From positions 1 through 29,423 of the forward strand of contig CAZRJC010000023.1 in assembly GCA_964600385.1 (NCBI GenBank): 29,423 nt of DNA. The letters are read 5' to 3'. The first letter of the stretch is position 1; every line of letters begins with the position of its first letter. This document shows, piece after piece, positions 8,078 to 16,194 of this stretch. The notes beneath the pieces were generated by a model, which was not told the origin of the DNA, did no database searches, and saw only the letters and a list, made by a program, of their open reading frames with translations. Source of the DNA: DMER64 sp964600385. Its GTDB lineage: Bacteria > Bacteroidota > Bacteroidia > Bacteroidales > UBA932. The position numbers were made by a program, and so were the translations under genes.

Positions 8078-8851
8078 ATGAATTTTGAAACCCATCAACT
8101 GCTGTTGGCTTTTGCACTTACGCTTTTTGCAGGGCTTTCAACCGGTATCGGTTCACTGGTGGCTTTTTTTGCCAAACGTACAAATACCCGGTTCCTTTCC
8201 TTTTCTCTTGGCTTTTCGGCAGGGGTAATGGTGTACATTTCCTTTATGGAACTGATGCCCGAGGCCCGCGCGTTGTTGAGTGAACCGGCATTATTGCTGG
8301 CTTTTTTCGGAGGTATAGCATTTATTGCCGTGATAGACTTCCTCATCCCCGAAGAAGAAAATCCGCATGAAATGCACCTGACCGAAGACATGGAAAAGAA
8401 ATCCAAACTGAAACGCATGGGTGTGATGGTGGCCCTGAGCATTGCCATACATAACTTTCCGGAAGGTATTGCCGCATTCACCGCCGGTCTGAACAGTCTG
8501 GACGTGGCCATTCCCATAGCGCTGGCCATTGCCATACATAATATCCCCGAAGGGATTGCCGTCTCGGTGCCCATATACCAGGCGACCGGAAGCAAGAGGA
8601 AAGCTTTCTGGTATTCGTTTCTTTCGGGACTGGCCGAGCCTGTGGGGGCCCTGGTAGCCCTGGTAATCCTCCTCCCGTTTTGGAGTCCTGTCATTAACGG
8701 AGTGGTGCTGGCTGCCGTATCGGGAATCATGGTATTCATTTCAATTGATGAGCTTTTACCCGGAGCAGAACGTTTTGGGCAGCATCACCTTTCCATATCG
8801 GGTTTTATTGCCGGAATGCTCATAATGGCAGTAAGTTTATTGCTTACGTGA
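8078..8851 (+). CDS. zupT: ZIP-family zinc/divalent-metal transporter
   Basis: This 257-residue, eight-helix inner-membrane transporter is of the ZIP family and close to ZupT, which imports zinc and other divalent metals. The two metal-binding signatures are intact: HNFPEG at 125-130 in helix IV and HNIPEG at 154-159 in helix V. FSAGVMVYISFMEL (47-60) is typical of helix II. The cytoplasmic loop between helices III and IV carries acidic and His residues (PEEENPHEMHLTED), which could bind metal. Length agrees with bacterial ZupT. It starts 4 bp after the AI-2E stop, so it belongs to that operon. Its last codons overlap the promoter region of the AraC gene. Confidence 0.9.
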   Translation: MNFETHQLLLAFALTLFAGLSTGIGSLVAFFAKRTNTRFLSFSLGFSAGVMVYISFMELMPEARALLSEPALLLAFFGGIAFIAVIDFLIPEEENPHEMHLTEDMEKKSKLKRMGVMVALSIAIHNFPEGIAAFTAGLNSLDVAIPIALAIAIHNIPEGIAVSVPIYQATGSKRKAFWYSFLSGLAEPVGALVALVILLPFWSPVINGVVLAAVSGIMVFISIDELLPGAERFGQHHLSISGFIAGMLIMAVSLLLT

Positions 8852-8859
8852 TTTTTTTA

Positions 8860-8867
8860 TAGTTTTG
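8860..8867 (+). promoter_or_regulatory. -7 promoter box for the AraC gene
   Basis: TAGTTTTG matches TAnnTTTG and ends 4 bp before the ATG at 8872, so a transcript from here would begin at the start codon. It lies just after the zupT stop and could let the regulator be expressed independently of the upstream operon. Confidence 0.5.
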
Positions 8868-8871
8868 TGCT

Positions 8872-9753
8872 ATGAATGATCATATTCTTAACGAGATTCC
8901 CCCTTTGTCGGACAAGGACTGTTTTCACGTGGTGGAACGATTCAAAACGGAATTTACCTTTCCGTTACACCAACATCGCGAATTCGAACTTAATTTTATT
9001 GAACACGGGGAAGGCCTAAAAAGGACCGTCGGGGATTCCATTGAATATACCGGGGAATATGATCTTATCCTGATTGGTTGTGAACGTCTGGAACACGTAT
9101 GGGAACAGGGAAACTGCAAATCAAAAATGATCCGTGAGATCACCATTCAGTTCTCTCCTGACCTGCTTCCGTCATGCCTGTTGGATAAAAATCAGTTTAA
9201 TTCCATCCGAAAAATGTTCCTGCTGGCTGAACACGGGCTGAGTTTTCCGCTGGACACCATTATGAAGGTTTACAGTCAGATAGATACCATTGCCTCGGAA
9301 GAAAAGGGTTTCAAGCAGTTTCTCAGGTTACTGGAGCTGCTTCATATGCTTTCCTCCTCGGAAGGCGCCAAAAGTCTGGCCAGCAGTTCATTTGCCCATG
9401 CGGAAAGAAGCACGGAAAGCCGTCGCGTGAGAAAGGTCAAGGAATACATCAACGAGAACTATACCAAAGATCTTTCTCTCAAATTGCTGGCAGAAATGGT
9501 AGGCATGTCCCCCGTGGCGTTCAGCCGCTTTTTCAAATTACGTACGGGCAAAACATTATCTGATTATATCATAGACATTCGCCTGGGTTACGCCTCGAGG
9601 CTTCTGGTAGACTCCACCCGGACGGTTTCCGAGATTTGCTTTGAATGCGGCTTTAACAACCTGTCCAATTTCAACCGGATATTCAAAAAGAAAAAAGGCG
9701 TTCCTCCCAAAGTTTTCAGGGCTCACTACCGGAAAAACAAATCAACGATATAA
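8872..9753 (+). CDS. AraC-family transcriptional regulator
   Basis: This 293-residue protein has an N-terminal cupin-like sensing domain (about 15-110, with the HQHREFELNFIEHGEG metal/sugar-pocket pattern at 34-49) and a C-terminal AraC double helix-turn-helix (about 188-290). The second half shows KVKEYINENYTKDLSLKLLAEMVGMS for the first helix pair, and VSEICFECGFNNLSNFNRIFKKKKGVPPKVFR for the second and the family signature. Cupin AraC proteins often respond to small sugars or metabolites, so it may control nearby glycan genes. No dedicated hybrid two-component or ECF sigma regulator is visible for the SusCD locus, which makes this one candidate. It is convergent with the minus-strand operon and overlaps the last 12 bp of its final gene. 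Confidence 0.88.
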   Translation: MNDHILNEIPPLSDKDCFHVVERFKTEFTFPLHQHREFELNFIEHGEGLKRTVGDSIEYTGEYDLILIGCERLEHVWEQGNCKSKMIREITIQFSPDLLPSCLLDKNQFNSIRKMFLLAEHGLSFPLDTIMKVYSQIDTIASEEKGFKQFLRLLELLHMLSSSEGAKSLASSSFAHAERSTESRRVRKVKEYINENYTKDLSLKLLAEMVGMSPVAFSRFFKLRTGKTLSDYIIDIRLGYASRLLVDSTRTVSEICFECGFNNLSNFNRIFKKKKGVPPKVFRAHYRKNKSTI

Positions 9754-11460
9754 AAAGGCTTTATAGGTGTGGGGTTCCAGGGTCAGGGAAAAAACATTGT
9801 TGTTCCCTGTCAGTTCGGACCCGTCTGTAAGGTCTTTAAGCCGTTTGGTTCCTTCCGGTGCATGTATCTTTATTTCCTGCGGCTCGTCACGGAACGAGGA
9901 CAGAATGAATGTGCCGTTATCGTACACAAACAGGCCTATCCCCGAAGGTCCTTCCAGACGTATGTCAAGGTCTTTCCCCATGATGGAACGGATCACGTTC
10001 AACGCCTGTGCCGGATACTCGTAGAGATCTCCAAAATTATCAGGGATGGTAAGTACGTACATCCTGCCTTTTGAATAGGGGCACATGAGCACTATGGGAT
10101 AACCGGTCACGCCTTTTGTCAGGGGTTTTCCGGCCGATACAATCTCCCAGGCATCGTTGGTCAGGTAGTAAACCTGCGGAATGAGCAAGTCCTTTGCAGC
10201 CTTTCCGTTCCATCCAAAATCGTTAACCAGCGCCTTCAGGTCTGTGCAACGGACTTCGGAAATACCGGCAATAACCTCAGGAACAGCCTTTAGCAGCCCG
10301 GTGGTAATGAATACGTCGCCTCCGCGTTGCAGTTGAGCCGAGATCTTCGCACCCAGATCAGGATCTGATTTGGCCTGTTCGGTAAGCAGCACCACTTTAC
10401 GGTCTGTAGGGAAGCAGGGGAGCATATCCATGGGAAGCCCCAGCATGCCCAGATAATTCTGAAGAAAGTCTTCACCGGTGGAATGAAACGGTTTATAGGA
10501 TGCAATTCCTTCCGGTTTGCCCAATTGCCATACGAACGAATCGATTGCCCGGAACGTTTCCCCGGCTGTTTTGGCCAGGGGAGCGTTACCCAGTAACTGG
10601 CGGTAATCGAAGAGATTGATTTCGGGCGCTTTGGCAAAAAAGGTCAGCCATAGCTGCTCGGCATACCGGTACATGCCCATGTGCGAGCCTCCTCCGTCTA
10701 CCCAGCCGCCGAAATTGTATCCCGGCCTGAGGTTGTCGAGGTATCTTACAATGTTGTATCCCAGGTAATTCTGAAGATGCTGATTGGATGAAGGATCACG
10801 GGTTTCGGTCCCGGTCCAGACTCCGTCAAACAGTTGGGGTCCGTGTTCCAGATCGAATCCCATTCCCTGGAAGTGGTCGTACCAGTTCGGGTATTTGATG
10901 ATCACACGAACATTGGGATTCACTTTCTTGGCCGGTTTGATAACCAGGTTTTCACCGGCCTCGGTCATGAGCCTGAGACGGTAGTCGGTCCAGCTCATAT
11001 CGCCTTTGGCTGCAATGCAAAGATCACATTTACAGCTGGTAAAGAAGAAATCATCCAAAATGAAATCATCAAAAAAACGGGCGGTGTATTCGGCTATTTC
11101 CTGCACTTTTTTCCTGTGTTCCGGATTGGTATAACAGAAAGTTTCAAAAAGATTCGACTCGTTTATCGTATAAGTGATACCTCCGCCTACCTCCACGCCG
11201 TGTTTCCTGAAATAATCGATGGCCTGCCGCAATGTGGCTTCCGGGACTATGAGCAGATCGCGGTGTGTCTCAAGGTAGATCTTGTCTACCTCTACCTGGG
11301 ATGTGATGGCCTTCCAGGTGGAGTCCAGCCAGTGAAAGTCCTTCATTTTCTCCACTTCGTAGGCACGCGTATACACAGAGACTTTAAAGCTTTTGTAGTG
11401 TTCTGCACTCATACTGCCTGCTATGAGTAACAGGCAAAGCAGGAAAAGTATTTTTTTCAT
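9742..11460 (-). CDS. Secreted putative glycoside-hydrolase-like protein
   Basis: This 572-residue exported protein has a cleavable signal peptide (LLLIAGSMSA, cut near residue 19) and no lipobox, so it is probably periplasmic. I do not recognise a characterised family. Residues 20-330 look like a TIM barrel: EVGGGITYTI (90-99), FDDFILDDFFFTSCKCDLC (130-148), VRVIIKYPNWYD and FDGVWTGTETRD follow one another as strand-loop motifs with acidic residues that could be catalytic. The middle (about 345-480) resembles the class I glutamine-amidotransferase-like fold found after some hydrolase barrels (KVVLLTEQAK, GGDVFITTG). The end is a small beta-domain (residues about 490-572). The CxCxxC cluster at 143-148 is notable and might bind metal. 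It is last in the six-gene operon, 11 bp after the A2 gene, and is the only enzyme-like member there. Confidence 0.6.
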   Translation of the reverse strand: MKKILFLLCLLLIAGSMSAEHYKSFKVSVYTRAYEVEKMKDFHWLDSTWKAITSQVEVDKIYLETHRDLLIVPEATLRQAIDYFRKHGVEVGGGITYTINESNLFETFCYTNPEHRKKVQEIAEYTARFFDDFILDDFFFTSCKCDLCIAAKGDMSWTDYRLRLMTEAGENLVIKPAKKVNPNVRVIIKYPNWYDHFQGMGFDLEHGPQLFDGVWTGTETRDPSSNQHLQNYLGYNIVRYLDNLRPGYNFGGWVDGGGSHMGMYRYAEQLWLTFFAKAPEINLFDYRQLLGNAPLAKTAGETFRAIDSFVWQLGKPEGIASYKPFHSTGEDFLQNYLGMLGLPMDMLPCFPTDRKVVLLTEQAKSDPDLGAKISAQLQRGGDVFITTGLLKAVPEVIAGISEVRCTDLKALVNDFGWNGKAAKDLLIPQVYYLTNDAWEIVSAGKPLTKGVTGYPIVLMCPYSKGRMYVLTIPDNFGDLYEYPAQALNVIRSIMGKDLDIRLEGPSGIGLFVYDNGTFILSSFRDEPQEIKIHAPEGTKRLKDLTDGSELTGNNNVFSLTLEPHTYKAFLYR

Positions 11461-11471
11461 TGAATATGATT

Positions 11472-12950
11472 TTAATTTTGATTTTCGGAATATTCAAGGT
11501 TCTTTCGTTCGGGCCTGTTCAGTTCGCGATATGTCTCTTTTACATCCCATTTTACCGGGCTGGTAAGGAATTCCGGGACATTGTACGAGAAGAAAGAGGC
11601 ATCGTAGAAAGTAGCAGGATCTTTCTGAGGGAGAAGGAAAGGTTTGGAAACAGTTCCGTCCGGACTTATGCAGGAGAGGAACAACCGGGTATAAAGCCCG
11701 TCCAGTCTTCGGCTGCTGAATACGAACCAGAAACCTTCCGAAGACCAGCTGTGGTAACTTTCAACATCGGGACTGTTGACCCCGGCAAGTTCCTTCAGAG
11801 ATCCGTCCTCCAGGTTTAACAGCCACAGATCGGCTTCTTTATGCCAAATGGAAAAATTCCCGTAATCAGATAAAGTGAACATGATATGCTTCCCGTCCGG
11901 GGAGGGACGTCCAAAGGAGACGCTTTTCCCGATAGCCGCGGCGTTGAACAGCGTATCCACCTTGTCCCCGAAAGTGCCGGAATCGGGATCGAAGGCAATA
12001 GCACAAAGATTATATCTCACTTCTTTATATTCCTGGGGGATGGCTTTGAAGGCCGAGGAACTGAAATAAAGCGTTTTCCCGTCCGGAGAAAAAGAAGGAA
12101 ATGTTTCAAAGTCGCTGGTCTTTAGTAAATCGCAGGATAACAGCCGGTTTGTTTGGGTGTCGAGGACAACAATATCCGAAGCCAGATCAACGACTTCTAC
12201 CCGTTCGTTCCGGATTGCATGAAATACCTGCAGCGTGGTGTTCACGGAATACGTAATGTACCGGCCGCCGGGATGCCAGTAAGGATATACGCAGTTTCCA
12301 ATAGTACTGTCAGTCTTGGTGTTGAAGACCTTTACGTTATCACCGTCTTTCATTATGGTTCCCCCTAAAGGACCGCGTATGTGAAGACTCATCTTTTGGG
12401 GATCGTTCCGGCTGAACGAGTGACAATTCATGCAGTTGGAAGGAGTGAGTGTATTCTCGAGTATGGCTTCCTCCCGGAAAGAAGTGAGGTCTCTCTGGTA
12501 GATTCCCATTTTGCTGTATACCTCGTAGCCGGGGGCGATAAGCCGGTAGGCCAGGTATTCATTCACGGGAATACTGCTTACATGAATTGTAAACGGTTCA
12601 TACTGTAACCATTGCTCGTTCTTTGCCCGGGCACAAACGGTCACCGTCAGACTGTCTCCGCTGTTCTCATTCAACAGGGTTTTCCACCGTGCCGGATTAA
12701 GACGGACCGATTTCCTGCCTGTTGCCGTAAGAACCTCGCCTTTACTGCCCTGAATGCTTACGTGCATGTTGCCCTCAAAATCTGTCAACCCGAAATTCAG
12801 GGGGGCTATGTTTACCGGTACCGTAACACCGCAATAATCGGGGAAGACGGGAGGTAATTCTCCGGAGATCCTGGGATCGTTGACTTTTACACAACTGGCC
12901 ATGCTTACGCTCAGGCAGCCGATGGCCACTAATTGAATAATATTTCTCAT
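11472..12950 (-). CDS. Heme-motif beta-propeller lipoprotein A2
   Basis: This 492-residue envelope lipoprotein (lipobox SMASC, Cys20) carries one cytochrome c motif, CMNCH, at 173-177. An N-terminal beta-rich domain (residues 30-165, with APLNF at 49-53 and YRLIAPGYE at 135-143) comes first. After the heme motif the conserved stretch LHIRGPLGGT (189-198) includes His190, a possible distal heme ligand. Residues 215-440 hold repeats typical of TolB/PD40 beta-propellers: WHPGGRY (225-231), FSPDGKTLYFS (287-297), PSPDGKHIMFT (349-359) and HSWSSEGFWFVFSS (400-413). I chose Met at 12950 because it makes an ATGA overlap with the B2 stop and gives a proper signal peptide; a start 24 bp upstream is less likely. 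It is a paralogue of A1. Heme attachment and the partner are inferred. Confidence 0.72.
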   Translation of the reverse strand: MRNIIQLVAIGCLSVSMASCVKVNDPRISGELPPVFPDYCGVTVPVNIAPLNFGLTDFEGNMHVSIQGSKGEVLTATGRKSVRLNPARWKTLLNENSGDSLTVTVCARAKNEQWLQYEPFTIHVSSIPVNEYLAYRLIAPGYEVYSKMGIYQRDLTSFREEAILENTLTPSNCMNCHSFSRNDPQKMSLHIRGPLGGTIMKDGDNVKVFNTKTDSTIGNCVYPYWHPGGRYITYSVNTTLQVFHAIRNERVEVVDLASDIVVLDTQTNRLLSCDLLKTSDFETFPSFSPDGKTLYFSSSAFKAIPQEYKEVRYNLCAIAFDPDSGTFGDKVDTLFNAAAIGKSVSFGRPSPDGKHIMFTLSDYGNFSIWHKEADLWLLNLEDGSLKELAGVNSPDVESYHSWSSEGFWFVFSSRRLDGLYTRLFLSCISPDGTVSKPFLLPQKDPATFYDASFFSYNVPEFLTSPVKWDVKETYRELNRPERKNLEYSENQN

Positions 12951-14725
12951 TGTCTGAAGTGTAAGTAATACCAATAAGTTCCGGAAAAATTCTTTTTCAG
13001 GGCCTCTTCCGGATCGGATGAATTCAGGTAGAGTTGCTGGTAACCGGCCAGATCCTGTTTAACCTGGTCGCTTACCGAATAAGGTACTGTTCTCAGGGGA
13101 TCTTCATGGCTGAGACTCCACACGTAAAGCAGGGCTTCCTGGTAGCTCTTGGGAAGGCTTTCGTACCTGAGTTTCGTCCCCAGGGAAAAATATTCCATGA
13201 AATGCTCCAGATCCTTTGTGAGCAGGCAATAGGCAAGCAGGTATTCGTAAGCCATGTAATGGGTCATGTTTTGTTGCAACAGGATCCCCAGCATCATGTC
13301 TTTTTCGTCCTCTGAATCGAGAAAATCTGTTTTGGTGCGGCAAGTACGCAAGTAGCCCCATTCGGAATGTGTGTTGATGGCCTCTTCGTCCTTCATCATC
13401 TCCAGTACATACTGTGCCCACTTCTTGTAAAAGGTCGTGTGTGTGAGAATCCTGAGGTATTTTTCGGCCACTTTGTATTCTCCGTTAATGAGATTCGTTT
13501 CGGCCAGCCGCTTGAGCGCACGGCCGCTTTTCCAGTAATTGGGAAGCGATTCCATGGCCTCAAAGGCATACCGCTGTGCTGTGTTTATAAAGCCGAGGTG
13601 ATAATATATCTCGCCGGTTATCATGGGAATGGTAAAGTCCCGGGTAAAGGTGGGAATAAGGCCTTCCGGACCGTTTTGATAGTAATGGAACATATTGTCG
13701 GACATCTTTCCCGACTTGCAGAGAGCCAGGTTCATGCAGGCCACGGAAAGAGGCGAGGATGGACTTTTCCTGTCTGCCATCTTTATGACTTTATCCCACT
13801 GCTGCATGCGGACGTAATGATCGTAGGCCATCACTTCTTCTTTTCCGTCATCGTGGTTGGCCATGACGAGCAAACCTCCGGAAATGAAAATAATGACCGA
13901 AACCGAAATAAAAAGGAACCGGTTATTTCCGGGCTTTTTGAGGGCTGCGGGCAGAAACAGATTGATGAACGGAATCAGCAACAAAAGACCCCAAAGTATG
14001 GGAATGCCTATCGGATAATAAACCGGGAACCTGAAGAAATCCGTTCCAAAAAGCATCCTTTTATAGGGGAACTGCGGAAAAAGAAGTGGAATGAGTAAAA
14101 GTACCGCAACTGTCACACCCAAAGTACATAAGGTGATTAGAACCTTCTGCGGCCACCGCGATTCTTTATTCATCCATTCGCAGGCAATAATGCCCAGTAC
14201 GGGAATAATGGCTGAACCACCTGCAAACCAGTATGTTATTGGTATAAACAAGAGAATGTATGCTGTTTTCCACCCATTATGTGTCAATGCCTGATATCCC
14301 CACCAGGTGACCATGGCAAATAAAACGGACAGGATGCCTGCGATCATCATGTTTTCGTCACACAAAAGAGACCAGAAGAAAAAGGCGGGAATAAAGGACA
14401 GGGGATAGTATAAGGGATTTTCACGTAAACGCCTGCCTACAGACGCTGTGATCAGCTGCACCGAGGTGAGCAGGATGGCCATGATGGCGGCTCCCGACCA
14501 GGAGAAAAGAAAGAACTGGGTAAGAAACGATCCAATGTGTTCTGCCAGTCCGCCGGGTTTGGCTATCAGTTGCAGGAAATAGGCCGGGGTAGACAGGAAC
14601 AGCTGGAATTGTTCGTGATAATGCAGATGATGCGGATAGATCAATCCGAAAAACAGAAAAACAGATAGTCCGAATAAGCCCGATAGCAAAAAATGTGTTG
14701 TTGCCGATTTCTTTTCCATATGCAT
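12947..14725 (-). CDS. Membrane/TPR protein B2 (DUF6057-like)
   Basis: This 592-residue integral membrane protein has about eight or nine predicted membrane helices in residues 10-300 and a soluble helical C-terminal half. The N-terminus carries the family pattern LIYPHHLHYHEQFQLFLSTPAYF after the first helix, then FLTQFF. ITYWFAGGSA lies mid-membrane. The C-terminal half looks like tetratricopeptide repeats (LINGEYKVAEKYLRILTHTTFYKKWA) and ends in TYWYYLHF. It fits the DUF6057 type as I recall it, whose function I do not know. It starts by a TAATG overlap with A1 (a second Met lies six bases on) and ends in an ATGA overlap with A2, so the three are translationally linked. A scaffold or assembly role for the A lipoprotein is plausible but not shown. 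Confidence 0.7.
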   Translation of the reverse strand: MHMEKKSATTHFLLSGLFGLSVFLFFGLIYPHHLHYHEQFQLFLSTPAYFLQLIAKPGGLAEHIGSFLTQFFLFSWSGAAIMAILLTSVQLITASVGRRLRENPLYYPLSFIPAFFFWSLLCDENMMIAGILSVLFAMVTWWGYQALTHNGWKTAYILLFIPITYWFAGGSAIIPVLGIIACEWMNKESRWPQKVLITLCTLGVTVAVLLLIPLLFPQFPYKRMLFGTDFFRFPVYYPIGIPILWGLLLLIPFINLFLPAALKKPGNNRFLFISVSVIIFISGGLLVMANHDDGKEEVMAYDHYVRMQQWDKVIKMADRKSPSSPLSVACMNLALCKSGKMSDNMFHYYQNGPEGLIPTFTRDFTIPMITGEIYYHLGFINTAQRYAFEAMESLPNYWKSGRALKRLAETNLINGEYKVAEKYLRILTHTTFYKKWAQYVLEMMKDEEAINTHSEWGYLRTCRTKTDFLDSEDEKDMMLGILLQQNMTHYMAYEYLLAYCLLTKDLEHFMEYFSLGTKLRYESLPKSYQEALLYVWSLSHEDPLRTVPYSVSDQVKQDLAGYQQLYLNSSDPEEALKKNFSGTYWYYLHFRQ

Positions 14726-16194
14726 TATTTTACGGGATCGAGGGTCTCTTTGTCCATATTCCTGTAAATCTTCTCAATATCAAGGGCATTGAAGGGAACT
14801 TTTCCCTTGGACAGTTCGGGGATATTAAAGGACTTAAATGTAGTGAAATAAAACGAAGGATTTTTTTGCGGAAGAACAAACGGTTTGGAAGTCCGGCCGT
14901 TTTCGTCTATGTGGCAGAAGTACGGTTTCCCGTACATTCCATCGTCTCTTTTACTGGCAAATACAAACCAGCGGCTGTTGGAAGACCAGCTGTGGTAGGT
15001 GTCCGAAAGTGCAGAATTCACGTTGCTCAGCGAGTCAAGCGAACCCGTTTTGAGGTTCAGGAGGTACAAATCGGTTTCCCTGTGCCAGATAGGGAATGTC
15101 CCGTAATCTGCAACTGTAAAGAGAAGGTATCGGCCGTCGGGTGAAGTCCTGGGATGACAAACAGATAATTTATGACGTGCTGCAGAAAAAACCGTGTCGA
15201 TTGTGGAGGTGTCTCCCCATCTCCCGGTGTCAGTATTGAAGGAAATACTCATGAGATCGTACCTCAGATGGCGGACGCTGTCGGGAAGAGCACTCGTATA
15301 TTGAGCCCGGCAGTAATAAACGGTGTTACCGTCTGCGGAAAAAACCGGGAAAGTCCGTAATTCTTTCTGTCCGGTCTCAGGAAAAGACATGGAAGTATTG
15401 TTGTCGAAATCGGTAACGATAAGATCCGATTCAGTATCGTAGACTTCGAGTCTTTCACCCCTGAAGGAATGAAATTCCGGGATGATGATATTGGTGGAGA
15501 AAACGCCGTAACGTCCCGAGGGATGAAAGTTTCCGTAAACACCCGCAGATATGTCTCCTTCCGTTTTTGTGTCTATCTTCCGCAGCTTGCCGTCCCGGTT
15601 AAGAATAGTGCCCCCGTTGGGCCCTCGCAGGTGAAAAAAGGAAGTTTCCGGGTCCTGATTGCCGTAGGTGTGACAGTTCATGCAACTGTTTTCCGTGAGG
15701 GCATTGTCGGCCAGAATACGTACTTTAAAACTTTCCATGTGCCGCTCGCAAAGTTGCAGCTTGTTCCATACTTCGTAACCGGGTTCTATGAGACGGTATG
15801 AGAGGTACGGATCTATCCTGTCTTCCGTCACAGTCCATGAAAAAGGCTTGTACCCGGTCCATTTACCGTCTTTTTTAACATACAATTGAACAGAAATATT
15901 TTCTTCCCCGCTGCAACCACTCACCAGTTGATCCCATTGTTTACGGGAAAAACGTATGGCCTCGCCTCCCCGTACGGTAACACTTTTTTCCTCACCGGTG
16001 AGAACAGCCATTACCTGTTGCGGATTGTCCGTCACCATGAAATTCAGCGGGGCCATATTGCAGGGAATGGTAATCTGAGTATAATCTGGGTAGATGGGGG
16101 GCAGTGAATCGCTGGTCGTAACATCATGGGGCTGGCTGCAGGCATATAACATACCCGCCAGCAGGACAATGATATGGAGTTTATTTATTTTCAT
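14725..16194 (-). CDS. Heme-motif beta-propeller lipoprotein A1
   Basis: This 489-residue envelope lipoprotein (lipobox MLYAC, Cys19) is a paralogue of A2 with the same order of parts. Shared landmarks are LPPIYPDYTQITIPCNMAPLNF near the N-terminus, YRLIEPGYEVWNK (133-145), the CMNCH motif at 171-175, and FHLRGPNGGT (187-196) with His188. Propeller-like repeats are FHPSGRYGVFS (223-233), FSADGNTVYY (285-294), TSPDGRYLLFT (350-360) and HSWSSNSRWFVFAS (401-414). CxxCH is the covalent heme c attachment signature, so a monoheme cytochrome fused to a TolB-like propeller is the best reading; a chance CxxCH is unlikely because both paralogues keep it in the same context. Met185-type axial ligands are absent, so bis-His ligation is possible. 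The start overlaps the end of B1 by 14 bp. Confidence 0.73.
   Translation of the reverse strand: MKINKLHIIVLLAGMLYACSQPHDVTTSDSLPPIYPDYTQITIPCNMAPLNFMVTDNPQQVMAVLTGEEKSVTVRGGEAIRFSRKQWDQLVSGCSGEENISVQLYVKKDGKWTGYKPFSWTVTEDRIDPYLSYRLIEPGYEVWNKLQLCERHMESFKVRILADNALTENSCMNCHTYGNQDPETSFFHLRGPNGGTILNRDGKLRKIDTKTEGDISAGVYGNFHPSGRYGVFSTNIIIPEFHSFRGERLEVYDTESDLIVTDFDNNTSMSFPETGQKELRTFPVFSADGNTVYYCRAQYTSALPDSVRHLRYDLMSISFNTDTGRWGDTSTIDTVFSAARHKLSVCHPRTSPDGRYLLFTVADYGTFPIWHRETDLYLLNLKTGSLDSLSNVNSALSDTYHSWSSNSRWFVFASKRDDGMYGKPYFCHIDENGRTSKPFVLPQKNPSFYFTTFKSFNIPELSKGKVPFNALDIEKIYRNMDKETLDPVK

Noticed and set aside
8437..8560. Short repeated sequence (ATTGCCATACATAA) inside the zinc transporter
   Set aside because: It encodes the two equivalent HNxPEG metal-binding helices and reflects family structure, not a DNA element.
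12951..12974. Longer start for A2
   Set aside because: The extra eight residues precede a complete lipoprotein signal, while the shorter start forms an ATGA overlap with B2 as at the DUF4369/B1 junction.
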